A DNA stretch of 11,657 bases, from contig CATKYP010000015.1 of assembly GCA_949840855.1 (NCBI GenBank), positions 1 to 11,657 on the forward strand, written 5' to 3'. This stretch comes from an uncultured Bacilli bacterium (lineage in GTDB: Bacteria; Bacillota_I; Bacilli_A; RF39; UBA660). The position numbers and the translations under genes were made by a program. Below are positions 7,462-11,657 of this stretch, piece by piece (the first letter of the stretch is position 1; every line of letters starts with the position of its first letter). The notes beneath the pieces were generated by a model, which searched no databases, was not told the DNA's origin, and worked only from the letters and a program-made list of their open reading frames with translations.

Positions 7462-7474
7462 GACTAATTTAGTC
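7462..7474. promoter_or_regulatory. Short palindrome upstream of the 90-residue gene (possible operator)
   Basis: GACTAA-T-TTAGTC is a perfect palindrome with a single central base, located 25 nt before the start codon of the small gene on the minus strand. The position and symmetry fit a repressor-binding site. No regulator encoded in this window is an obvious partner. Confidence 0.35.
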
Positions 7475-7516
7475 GACAAAAAAATCAATCATATTTCAGA
7501 CTGATTTAATCATTAA

Positions 7517-7534
7517 CGTCACATTGGTGCGACG
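7517..7534 (-). other. Stable RNA hairpin in the long leader of the 90-residue gene
   Basis: On the minus strand CGTCGCA and TGTGACG form a 7-bp stem (one G-U pair) with loop CCAA. The G-U pair is an A-C mismatch if read from the plus strand, so a minus-strand RNA is favoured. It is the only conspicuous stable stem in 7475-7605. A weaker palindrome (GGTTT-T-AAACC) lies at 7564-7574. I see no protein-coding signal in this 216-bp gap (7438-7653) beyond very short frames. Confidence 0.4.
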
Positions 7535-7610
7535 ATTTTACCTTTTGGAGCAGATGATAATAGGGTTTTAAACCTAAAATCTAAAAAATATCCCTCACTC
7601 GTTAAATAGA

Positions 7611-7638
7611 TTATATAGCATTTTTGCTTAAATGTAAA
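7611..7638 (-). promoter_or_regulatory. Candidate leftward promoter for the 90-residue gene / recombinase transcript
   Basis: On the minus strand TTTACA (7633-7638) is followed after 16 bp by TATAAT (7611-7616), matching the housekeeping sigma-factor consensus at 11 of 12 positions. It lies just beyond the stop of the 33-residue peptide and points towards the 90-residue gene, giving a leader of about 165 nt. Confidence 0.45.
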
Positions 7639-7653
7639 TAATTTAAATTAATC

Positions 7654-7755
7654 TTACACAAGGAAGTTTCCGTTAAATACTAAATTAAATAGTGCTGCTA
7701 TAATAGGGATTAGTTTTAATGAAATTGAAATATTAATTTTTGTTTTTTTACTCAT
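7654..7755 (-). CDS. Small hydrophobic peptide (33 residues), unknown function
   Basis: A short open frame with an excellent initiation signal: AAAGGAGGAA lies 5-6 nt before the ATG at 7755. The product has a basic N-terminus (MSKKTK), a hydrophobic stretch (residues 13-27 with LKLIPIIAALFNLVF) and a short polar end (NGNFLV). This is the shape of a membrane-inserting peptide, such as a type I toxin or a signal peptide-like product, but it matches no family I can name. It is the only coding frame downstream of the divergent leftward promoter at 7907-7935, and is preceded by a tRNA-like fold. The strong ribosome-binding site is the main support. A non-coding RNA with a chance frame is the alternative. 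Confidence 0.5.
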   Translation of the reverse strand: MSKKTKINISISLKLIPIIAALFNLVFNGNFLV

Positions 7756-7783
7756 AAAAATTCCTCCTTTTGGTTTACAGATT

Positions 7784-7853
7784 GATTTAATTGAAGGATT
7801 CGAACCTTCTTCTCCTTGCTCGGAAACAACTGAAATGTTACTATAATTAAACC
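7784..7853 (-). other. tRNA-like RNA fold (perfect T-arm and closing stem, no recognisable anticodon arm)
   Basis: On the minus strand GAAGG-TTCGAAT-CCTTC (7793-7809) is a flawless tRNA T-arm: 5-bp stem and 7-nt loop matching GGTTCRANYCC. TTTAATT (7845-7851) and AATTAAA (7786-7792) form a 7-bp closing stem at the place of an acceptor stem, extendable by G-U and G-C pairs to 9 bp. Only 35 nt lie between the 5' stem and the T-arm, too short for both D and anticodon arms. There is no CCA. It may be a decayed tRNA, a tRNA mimic or a leader structure for the 33-residue peptide. Confidence 0.4.
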
Positions 7854-7874
7854 TTATATTATAGTTTTTTTCAC
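7854..7874 (-). other. Possible 6-codon leader peptide frame
   Basis: A GTG-initiated frame of six codons (MKKTII) is preceded by AAGGAA (7878-7883) at a suitable distance. Its last codons overlap one arm of a hairpin CTATAAT/ATTATAG (7858-7864 with 7841-7847), whose other arm overlaps the 5' stem of the tRNA-like fold. The layout resembles a translational attenuator. The frame is very short and may be chance. Confidence 0.2.
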
Positions 7875-7906
7875 TTGTTCCTTGTATAAAATTAATTTAT
7901 AAGATT

Positions 7907-7935
7907 ATTATACAATATTGGTTACATATTATCTA
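7907..7935 (-). promoter_or_regulatory. Leftward promoter of a divergent pair
   Basis: On the minus strand TAGATA (7930-7935) is separated by 17 bp from TATAAT (7907-7912). The -10 region is part of a perfect 12-bp inverted repeat (7908-7919 with 7959-7970) shared with the rightward promoter. It would start a transcript near 7900 that contains the tRNA-like fold and the 33-residue peptide. Confidence 0.55.
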
Positions 7936-7942
7936 GTTATTA

Positions 7943-7971
7943 TAGTCAATTTTTTTAAAATATTGTATAAT
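7943..7971 (+). promoter_or_regulatory. Rightward promoter of the hydrolase/HEPN/unknown/ASCH operon
   Basis: TAGTCA (7943-7948) lies 17 bp before TATAAT (7966-7971), and the first gene begins 30 nt downstream with a good ribosome-binding site. Its -35 is only 7 bp from that of the leftward promoter. The perfect inverted repeat TTATACAATATT (7908-7919) and AATATTGTATAA (7959-7970) covers both -10 regions, so one protein dimer or tetramer could control both directions. Confidence 0.6.
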
Positions 7972-8000
7972 TTAATTAGTCGAAATACTTGGAGGAAACT

Positions 8001-8936
8001 ATGATAGATATTAATGTTATTAAGGAAAATGTAAATACACTCTCAAAAAAATTAGATAGTTTAAATATTGATAGTATTTTTATAGAACAAGATGGCAAAT
8101 TAGATAGAATTTTTTATAATAAGGAACAATCACATGAGTTAAGAAGTTGTGCAAAACTTTTAGTGTCTATGGCAATAGGAATAGCAATAGAGGATAAAAT
8201 GCGTGTTGATGGTGTTCCTTTATCGTTAGATACTAAAATATATCCTTCAATAGAAAAATTAGTAGATATTAAAAGTAAAAATAATTTATCAAAAATTCAA
8301 AAATGGACAGTTAGGAATTTACTGACACATACTACAGGTTATGAAAGTCAAATGATGTCGGAAAGATACATTAAAGACATTGATAAAAATAAATTGTTAG
8401 AGTATGTCTTAAATTATGATATTCCGTTTGATGTAGGAATAAGATTTGCTTATAATAATGTAGAACCATTTGTTTTATCAGTATTTTTTCAAGAAACATT
8501 TGGAGTAAATCTAAAAGATTATATAAATGAAAAGATATTTAAAAAATTGAACATTAAAGAATTTGAATGGGATAATTATGGAAAGTATTGTCCAGCATCT
8601 ACTGGTTTATATTTAAAACATTCTGATTTTCATAAAATAGGACAACTTTTATTAAATAATGGAAAATATAATGGAGAGCAAATCATTCCAGAAAATTGGA
8701 TAAGAGAAATGTCATCAATGCAATTAGAAACTCCTTCTGCATATAAACCAGAAAGAGTTTTACCTAAAATTGGGATAGGATATTATACTTTCGTTTCAAG
8801 AGATGGTTATCTTTTTAGAGATGGATCTAATGGACAATACATTATTGTAAACAAAGAGAAAAATTTGTTAATAACTATAATGTCATCAGAAAAAGATATG
8901 GGAAATGTTACAGAAATCTTGAGAGGTTTAATATAA
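8001..8936 (+). CDS. Serine hydrolase of the beta-lactamase family (class C / esterase-like), cytoplasmic
   Basis: A 311-residue serine hydrolase of the penicillin-binding-protein/class C beta-lactamase fold (Pfam Beta-lactamase). The three family motifs are present: S49-C-A-K52 (nucleophile and base), Y151-N-N153 with LLTHTTG upstream at 107-113, and DGSNGQY (274-280) in place of the KTG/HxG box. No signal peptide is present, which argues for a cytoplasmic esterase or peptidase rather than secreted antibiotic resistance. I chose ATG 8001 because GGAGG (7991-7995) lies 5 nt upstream; a TTG at 7989 is in frame but sits on the ribosome-binding site. It is the first gene behind the rightward promoter and is 13 nt from the HEPN-like gene. 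Its relation to the RNA-linked genes downstream is unknown. Confidence 0.88.
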   Translation: MIDINVIKENVNTLSKKLDSLNIDSIFIEQDGKLDRIFYNKEQSHELRSCAKLLVSMAIGIAIEDKMRVDGVPLSLDTKIYPSIEKLVDIKSKNNLSKIQKWTVRNLLTHTTGYESQMMSERYIKDIDKNKLLEYVLNYDIPFDVGIRFAYNNVEPFVLSVFFQETFGVNLKDYINEKIFKKLNIKEFEWDNYGKYCPASTGLYLKHSDFHKIGQLLLNNGKYNGEQIIPENWIREMSSMQLETPSAYKPERVLPKIGIGYYTFVSRDGYLFRDGSNGQYIIVNKEKNLLITIMSSEKDMGNVTEILRGLI

Positions 8937-8949
8937 AGCATTTTTTAAT

Positions 8950-9711
8950 ATGATAATGAATACTATATTTTATAATTTTAATGATAAAATCAAACTAATG
9001 CTTAAAACATTAAAAAAAGAATATGAAGAAATTATATCTAATTATGGTGAAGATAAAATATTTAACAAAAGTTTGCCTATTCAAGCTAGCAAAAAATGTA
9101 CTAAAAAACAAAAGGAACAAGTAGATAAATATATTACTAAATTATTTATTCCAACATTTCAGACATTATCACCTATGATCGATGATGGAATAATTGAGTG
9201 GGATTTAGTAAGTGATAAAGTTGAATTAACATCAATTGAGTGTAATTCTAAACTATACGAAAATTTAATATATGAGAGTTGGGATAAACTTTATATTTAC
9301 AAATACATAAGATATAACACATTATTAAACTTTATATTGCAGTTATATATTATCTTTGAACGAGAATTAATTTCTACTATCAAAAAATATGATAATAACT
9401 TTTCAAATTATACATTATTTGGAGCTATAAAATATTTAGAAAAGAATTTTAAAATAGTTTATTCTTCAGAATTAAAAAGTAAGTTGGATTTATATAGAAA
9501 TATTATTAATGTACATAAACATGGATATGGCACAAGTTATATTGATATTGAAAAAAACAATTTGGATATAATTAACTTTTCTTTAAATAAAGATAATTTT
9601 GATTATACCTTCTTATTTAATTTAAAAAAAATTAGTTTCAATGAATTATATAATACGATTCTTGAATTTGTAGAATCATTAGATATAAAAAATAAGGAAG
9701 AAAGGAATTAA
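8950..9711 (+). CDS. HEPN-like domain protein, putative RNase effector
   Basis: A 253-residue, largely helical cytoplasmic protein. Residues 183-189 read R-N-I-I-N-V-H followed by KHG, in the context LDLYRNIINVHKHGYG. This matches the Rx4-6H signature of HEPN domains, in which paired Arg and His form an RNase active site in many toxins and abortive-infection proteins. An upstream helix with FERELISTIKK (136-146) fits the first HEPN helix. The N-terminal 110 residues are unassigned. No convincing Shine-Dalgarno precedes ATG 8950 or the in-frame ATG at 8956, so translation may rely on coupling to the upstream gene 13 nt away. It is followed after 5 nt by the unknown gene. The HEPN assignment rests on one motif and on helical context; a non-catalytic HEPN is possible. 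Confidence 0.6.
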   Translation: MIMNTIFYNFNDKIKLMLKTLKKEYEEIISNYGEDKIFNKSLPIQASKKCTKKQKEQVDKYITKLFIPTFQTLSPMIDDGIIEWDLVSDKVELTSIECNSKLYENLIYESWDKLYIYKYIRYNTLLNFILQLYIIFERELISTIKKYDNNFSNYTLFGAIKYLEKNFKIVYSSELKSKLDLYRNIINVHKHGYGTSYIDIEKNNLDIINFSLNKDNFDYTFLFNLKKISFNELYNTILEFVESLDIKNKEERN

Positions 9712-9716
9712 TAAAG

Positions 9717-10433
9717 ATGTCTGATATACATAAACATACCCACTTACTACTAAATTGTTTAGGAACTGTTGGTTCTATAGTTAGTGGATACATTTCAGAA
9801 TATATGACTGAACAAGAAATCAAAGATATAAATAAAAAAATTAATATTTTGAATAAAGAATTAAAGGAGTTTAATATTTTCCAATATAAAATTGTAAATA
9901 GAATAAAAATTAGAGATTTAATTGTAAAAGTATTATCGGAAGAAGATGATATTTTCATGGAGTTGTGTGTTGGACTTTTATCTTTATCTGAAGATAATTT
10001 TGAAAATATAATTGACGGTTTTATGAAATTAACTAAAAATGATATAGATGTTTTATATTACAACTTATGGAAAAAAAGAAATAATAAAAATTTTGATATA
10101 GAATCTGTAAAAAAGGAAATTAGTGATAATTTTGAATTTACTCCAGATTTAGTAATGAGTCATGCATATAGGGTTAATAAAGAAGTATTTTCTAAAAAAG
10201 AAAATAGTTTATTAATCGGTGATAGTTTAACATTAATGCCTAATCTTGAAAGCTCAATAGTATATAATGTTTTTGAAAAATTGGCATACAATAATTTTAT
10301 AAAATTAACTATTTATATGCCTGATATTACCCAAGATTCATTTGGAACTTATATTTGTTTTAATTTTACCTATTTAGGTATTCATATATGTAAAATAATG
10401 GAGGAAATTGAAAGGAAAAGAAATGAAAAATGA
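9717..10433 (+). CDS. Hypothetical protein, partner of HEPN-like and ASCH-like genes
   Basis: A 238-residue protein I do not recognise with confidence. A histidine-rich start (SDIHKHTH) leads into a small-residue hydrophobic helix (about 10-26, LLLNCLGTVGSIVSGYI), then a charged coiled coil (about 31-55, EIKDINKKINILNKELKEF). The middle contains FMELCVGLLSLSEDNFENII and MKLTKNDIDVLYY. The end contains FNFTYLGIHICKIMEE. This order faintly recalls Abi-alpha/DUF4393 proteins, which is only a suggestion. AAAGGA (9701-9706) lies 10 nt before the ATG, within the end of the HEPN-like gene. The stop overlaps the ASCH-like gene by 4 nt (ATGA). The tight spacing indicates that the three proteins are made together and may form one complex or pathway. 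Confidence 0.7.
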   Translation: MSDIHKHTHLLLNCLGTVGSIVSGYISEYMTEQEIKDINKKINILNKELKEFNIFQYKIVNRIKIRDLIVKVLSEEDDIFMELCVGLLSLSEDNFENIIDGFMKLTKNDIDVLYYNLWKKRNNKNFDIESVKKEISDNFEFTPDLVMSHAYRVNKEVFSKKENSLLIGDSLTLMPNLESSIVYNVFEKLAYNNFIKLTIYMPDITQDSFGTYICFNFTYLGIHICKIMEEIERKRNEK

Positions 10434-10984
10434 AAGAAATATTTTTAAGTTTTAGACCAGAATATTTTAAGCCATTATTATATGGAATTAAAAAATATGA
10501 ATATAGAAAAAGATTTTGTGAAGAAGAAACAAGAGCATATCTATATTTAAGTGGAAAATCAAGACAAGTTATTGGTGTTATGGAATTAGGTAAACCTATT
10601 CGTTTAAATCTAACAAGAGAAGATTATTTGAACTATCCAGAAACATTGAAAAGAGTTGATGAATATATTTTAAACAATGATATAAATGCAGTTCCTATTA
10701 AATCTTTAGCACTATTTGATAATCCAATTAGTTTAGATGAAATTAGAAATATAATTCCCAACTTTATGCCACCCCAAATGTATTTTGTATTAGACAATCA
10801 TCTCAAGTTAAAATCATTATTAGAAAAGCATCCACTAAATGAAAGATTGTTTATCCATAATCATGATAGAATTTACTATGATAATCTAGCTATGTCTGTA
10901 AGTGAATTAGAAAAGACAGATGAGTTTAAAAAATTACATTCACTACATGAAAGCAATAACGATTTTGATAATATAAAGTATTAA
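10430..10984 (+). CDS. ASCH-like (PUA-fold) protein
   Basis: A 184-residue cytoplasmic protein with an N-terminal ASCH-like domain (about 1-115). It opens with FLSFRPEYFKPLLYGIKKYEYRKRF, carrying the family's GxKxxExR signature (Gly19, Lys22, Glu24, Arg26). This is followed by YLYLSGKSRQVIGVMELG, corresponding to the beta-barrel strand and IG turn. ASCH domains share the PUA fold and are associated with RNA binding and RNA-related processes. The C-terminal 65 residues (with LKSLLEKHPLNERLFIHNHDRIYYDNL) are unassigned. The start overlaps the previous stop (ATGA) with only a weak ribosome-binding site, so translation is probably coupled. It is the last gene of the operon, and a promoter for a candidate small RNA overlaps its 3' end. 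Confidence 0.72.
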   Translation: MKEIFLSFRPEYFKPLLYGIKKYEYRKRFCEEETRAYLYLSGKSRQVIGVMELGKPIRLNLTREDYLNYPETLKRVDEYILNNDINAVPIKSLALFDNPISLDEIRNIIPNFMPPQMYFVLDNHLKLKSLLEKHPLNERLFIHNHDRIYYDNLAMSVSELEKTDEFKKLHSLHESNNDFDNIKY

Positions 10985-10994
10985 TATGTATAAT
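10965..10994 (+). promoter_or_regulatory. Promoter for the candidate small RNA
   Basis: TTGATA (10965-10970) is followed after 18 bp by TATAAT (10989-10994), matching the consensus at 11 of 12 positions. The -35 lies inside the last codons of the ASCH-like gene. A start 7 nt beyond the -10 falls at 11001, the first base of a perfect 10-bp hairpin. No protein-coding gene follows on this strand. Confidence 0.6.
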
Positions 10995-10995
10995 A

Positions 10996-11030
10996 CGCAT
11001 GCAAATTGACTATGTCAATTTGCAAGTGCG
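10996..11030. repeat. Strong inverted repeat downstream of the ASCH-like gene
   Basis: GCAAATTGAC (11001-11010) and GTCAATTTGC (11014-11023) are exact complements with a 3-nt loop, extended by CGCA (10996-10999) and TGCG (11027-11030) across an internal bulge. Only TTT follows, so it is a weak terminator if it is one. It could be a hairpin of the small RNA, an operon 3'-end structure, or a DNA site near the element end. Confidence 0.7.
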
Positions 11031-11098
11031 TTTCTAAATTATTAAAATTTAGTATGTATCAAAGACTCCGACTATTTAAAAATGTCGTAGTCTTTTTC
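11001..11098 (+). ncRNA. Candidate small RNA of about 98 nt beside the HEPN/ASCH operon
   Basis: The segment has its own promoter (10965-10994) and ends in a terminator (11061-11098). In between are three consecutive hairpins: a perfect 10-bp stem at 11001-11023, a 7-bp A+T stem CTAAATT/AATTTAG at 11034-11052, and the terminator stem at 11061-11095. No open frame with a ribosome-binding site is present on this strand. It matches no RNA family I recognise. It may serve the adjacent HEPN/ASCH operon as guide, sponge or antitoxin RNA, or regulate the element end; both ideas are inference from position. Confidence 0.45.
11061..11098 (+). terminator. Rho-independent terminator
   Basis: AAAGACTCCGAC (11061-11072) pairs with GTCGTAGTCTTT (11084-11095), 11 of 12 positions, with an 11-nt A+T loop and a T run at 11093-11097. 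It would end the small RNA and any readthrough from the hydrolase/HEPN/unknown/ASCH operon before the chromosome. The 3' end of a minus-strand open frame lies within it. Confidence 0.75.
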
Positions 11099-11190
11099 TA
11101 ATGATTCTTTATTGATAAAATCATTTACTTCTATTTCAGTATCTATATCTATTACAGTTACGTTGTCTTCGGTGTACAAAAACGTACAAC
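11072..11190 (-). pseudogene. 3' fragment of an open frame running across the element-chromosome junction
   Basis: On the minus strand an open frame enters from GC-rich chromosomal sequence and continues into the element, where it reads YTEDNVTVIDIDTEI and onward to a stop inside the terminator. The element-side part has protein-like composition (acidic, no stop for about 38 codons). The upstream part, reached from an ATG at 11257, overlaps the YlmC/YmxH-like gene out of frame and does not look like protein. The fragment may be the tail of an element gene split by integration, its 5' part lying at the other element end. Chance is the main alternative. Confidence 0.3.
11173..11188. other. Short palindrome at the element-chromosome junction, possible attachment half-site
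   Basis: TGTAC-AAAAAC-GTACA is a perfect 5-bp inverted repeat exactly where A+T-rich sequence gives way to GC-rich host sequence. Large serine recombinases bind inverted-repeat attachment sites of about this scale, but the crossover dinucleotide cannot be identified from one end. A partner site at the left end is needed. Confidence 0.35.
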
Positions 11191-11194
11191 TTTC

Positions 11195-11221
11195 TCCCCA
11201 ATCCCGCCCAGGGTAAGGGGA
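11195..11221 (-). terminator. Hairpin after the YlmC/YmxH-family gene, probably a terminator stripped of its T run
   Basis: TCCCC (11195-11199) and GGGGA (11217-11221) pair around an inner CCC/GGG stem (203-205 with 211-213 of the 11000s), beginning 4 nt after the stop codon of the PRC-barrel gene. On the minus strand it is followed by GAAAGTTG instead of the expected T run. This fits insertion of the element directly behind the terminator stem. Confidence 0.45.
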
Positions 11222-11225
11222 TCGT

Positions 11226-11459
11226 CTACTGCTCCACCAGGATGATGTCCTCCCCAAAGCGTTTTACCGCCTCCCAGGGGATCACCTTGTCCTCCTCCCG
11301 GCCCAGCAGGCCGAAGAAGCGGCGCTTTCCAGGGACCACCAGGGCCCGGACCTGACCGGTCTCCAGGTCCACCTCCATGTCCCCCACGTAGCCGTACCGG
11401 GAGCCGTCCTCCACGCTGATGACCTCTTTATACCTGAGCTCGGCGATTCTGCTCTCCAT
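11226..11459 (-). CDS. YlmC/YmxH family sporulation protein (PRC-barrel)
   Basis: A 77-residue single PRC-barrel domain protein of the YlmC/YmxH family, widespread in endospore-forming Firmicutes and usually linked to sporulation; molecular role unclear. Visible features are the first strand RIAELRYKEVISVEDG, the GYVGDMEVDLETGQVRALVVPG block, FFGLLGREEDKVIPW and the ending GEDIILV. Length is normal for the family. The start at 11459 is preferred because GGGAGG lies 8 nt upstream; an ATG two codons earlier is too close to it. Base composition is strongly GC rich, unlike the element, so this is the resident chromosome. The gene is intact; the element lies just past its stop codon. Confidence 0.92.
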   Translation of the reverse strand: MESRIAELRYKEVISVEDGSRYGYVGDMEVDLETGQVRALVVPGKRRFFGLLGREEDKVIPWEAVKRFGEDIILVEQ

Positions 11460-11511
11460 ACCCATTCCCTCCCAACGCTGTTGGTTCAGAGTATGCGGGG
11501 AGGGGGATGTC

Positions 11512-11657
11512 CTATGCGCTGAGAAGGCCCTTTTTGACCAGAAACTCGTGGGCCGTCTGGGCCACGTCCCGGCCGTCCACGTCCACGGCGTAGGTCAGCT
11601 CCACCATGTCCTCGCTGGTCACCTGGCCGGTGAGGAGCTCCAGCACCTGCTCCAGGT
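11512..11657 (-). CDS. C-terminus of glycine betaine/osmoprotectant ABC transporter substrate-binding protein (partial)
   Basis: The frame is open from the right window edge to a TAG at 11512-11514, covering the last 47 residues. It contains a helix LEQVLELLTGQVTSEDM, then VELTYAVDVDGRDVAQTA and HEFLVKKGLL. This is the typical C-terminal pattern of OpuC/ProX-type quaternary-amine binding proteins (Pfam OpuAC), in which a terminal helix carries a YxVDVxGxxxxxVAxxFLxxxGL motif. Such proteins deliver glycine betaine or related osmolytes to an ABC importer at the membrane. The 5' part, including any signal peptide or fused permease domain, is outside the window. It lies 52 nt upstream of the YlmC/YmxH-family gene on the same strand. 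Confidence 0.75.
   Translation of the reverse strand, partial: LEQVLELLTGQVTSEDMVELTYAVDVDGRDVAQTAHEFLVKKGLLSA

Larger units (their letters stand above)
1..11190. mobile_element. Mobilizable element with TnpX-like serine recombinase, TnpV and relaxase (left end outside window)
   Basis: The segment is strongly A+T rich throughout and switches within a few tens of bases to GC-rich sequence near 11190. It carries a large serine recombinase, TnpV and a relaxase, the gene set of Tn4451-type mobilizable transposons of Clostridia. No type IV secretion genes are visible, so transfer would need a helper. Accessory genes lie on both sides: the SDR/hydrolase-methyltransferase pair on the left, and the hydrolase/HEPN/unknown/ASCH operon on the right. 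The right boundary is placed between about 11173 and 11195 from base composition and the end of host-like sequence; the exact crossover is unknown. The segment could also be several elements nested in one another. Confidence 0.75.

Noticed and set aside
7784..7853. Reading the T-arm-containing segment as a functional tRNA gene
   Set aside because: There is no complete D-arm or anticodon arm: only 35 nt lie between the 5' stem and the T-arm, and no CCA or good discriminator context follows. Kept only as a tRNA-like fold.
7989..8000. TTG start for the serine hydrolase
   Set aside because: The TTG overlaps the GGAGG ribosome-binding site that serves the ATG at 8001.
8001..8936. Calling the serine hydrolase an antibiotic-resistance beta-lactamase
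   Set aside because: There is no signal peptide, and the third motif is the esterase-like DGSNGQ type. The fold alone does not indicate beta-lactam hydrolysis.
9638..9958. Minus-strand 106-codon frame across two operon genes
   Set aside because: It is antisense across the boundary of two supported genes. The phenylalanine/isoleucine/serine-rich composition is typical of a shadow frame.
11072..11257. Complete 61-residue minus-strand gene starting at 11257
   Set aside because: Its first 20 or so codons overlap the YlmC/YmxH-like gene in another frame and have tryptophan/arginine/serine-rich composition typical of a shadow frame. There is no ribosome-binding site.
1..11657. CRISPR array, rRNA genes or type IV secretion genes
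   Set aside because: No regularly spaced repeats, rRNA-like sequence or VirB4/VirD4-like proteins were seen. The only transfer gene is the relaxase.

Overview
The window is a low-GC, strongly A+T-biased accessory segment (about 1-11190) that ends abruptly against GC-rich chromosome (about 11190-11657). The GC-rich flank carries a YlmC/YmxH-family sporulation PRC-barrel gene and the C-terminus of a glycine-betaine-type ABC transporter binding protein. Together these point to a high-GC, spore-forming-lineage Clostridia (Oscillospiraceae-like) host that acquired a mobilizable element from a low-GC Firmicutes background. The left end of the element lies outside the window.

Layout. (1) 1-3185, plus strand: a 368-residue protein whose N-terminus looks clipped, then a translationally coupled cargo pair. 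The pair is a short-chain dehydrogenase lacking the usual catalytic lysine, and a protein fusing an RBBP9/YdeN-type hydrolase to a SAM methyltransferase. (2) 3184-7437, minus strand: the mobility module, with a relaxase, a possible oriT region, TnpV, a small unknown protein, a TnpX-like large serine recombinase and a 90-residue unknown protein. No conjugation (type IV secretion) genes are visible, so the element looks mobilizable rather than self-conjugative. (3) 7438-8000: a regulatory region with divergent back-to-back promoters. The leftward transcript would carry a tRNA-like fold and a well-initiated 33-residue hydrophobic peptide. (4) 8001-10984, plus strand: a tight four-gene operon of a cytoplasmic serine beta-lactamase-family hydrolase, a HEPN-like protein, an unknown protein and an ASCH-like protein. 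(5) 10965-11098: a promoter, three consecutive hairpins and a terminator that together look like a small RNA gene of about 98 nt. (6) 11100-11225: the element-chromosome junction.

The most interesting part is the right-hand operon together with the adjacent small-RNA candidate. A HEPN-like protein (possible RNase) and an ASCH protein (PUA-like fold, often RNA-associated) are co-expressed with an unknown partner and lie beside a possible ncRNA, on a mobile element. This arrangement would suit an RNA-targeting defence or toxin-antitoxin system, but that is inference from domains and context. A second point of interest is control of the mobility module: a terminator with a competing hairpin sits directly in front of the recombinase, and a near-identical 16-bp motif lies on both sides of the recombinase-tnpV segment.
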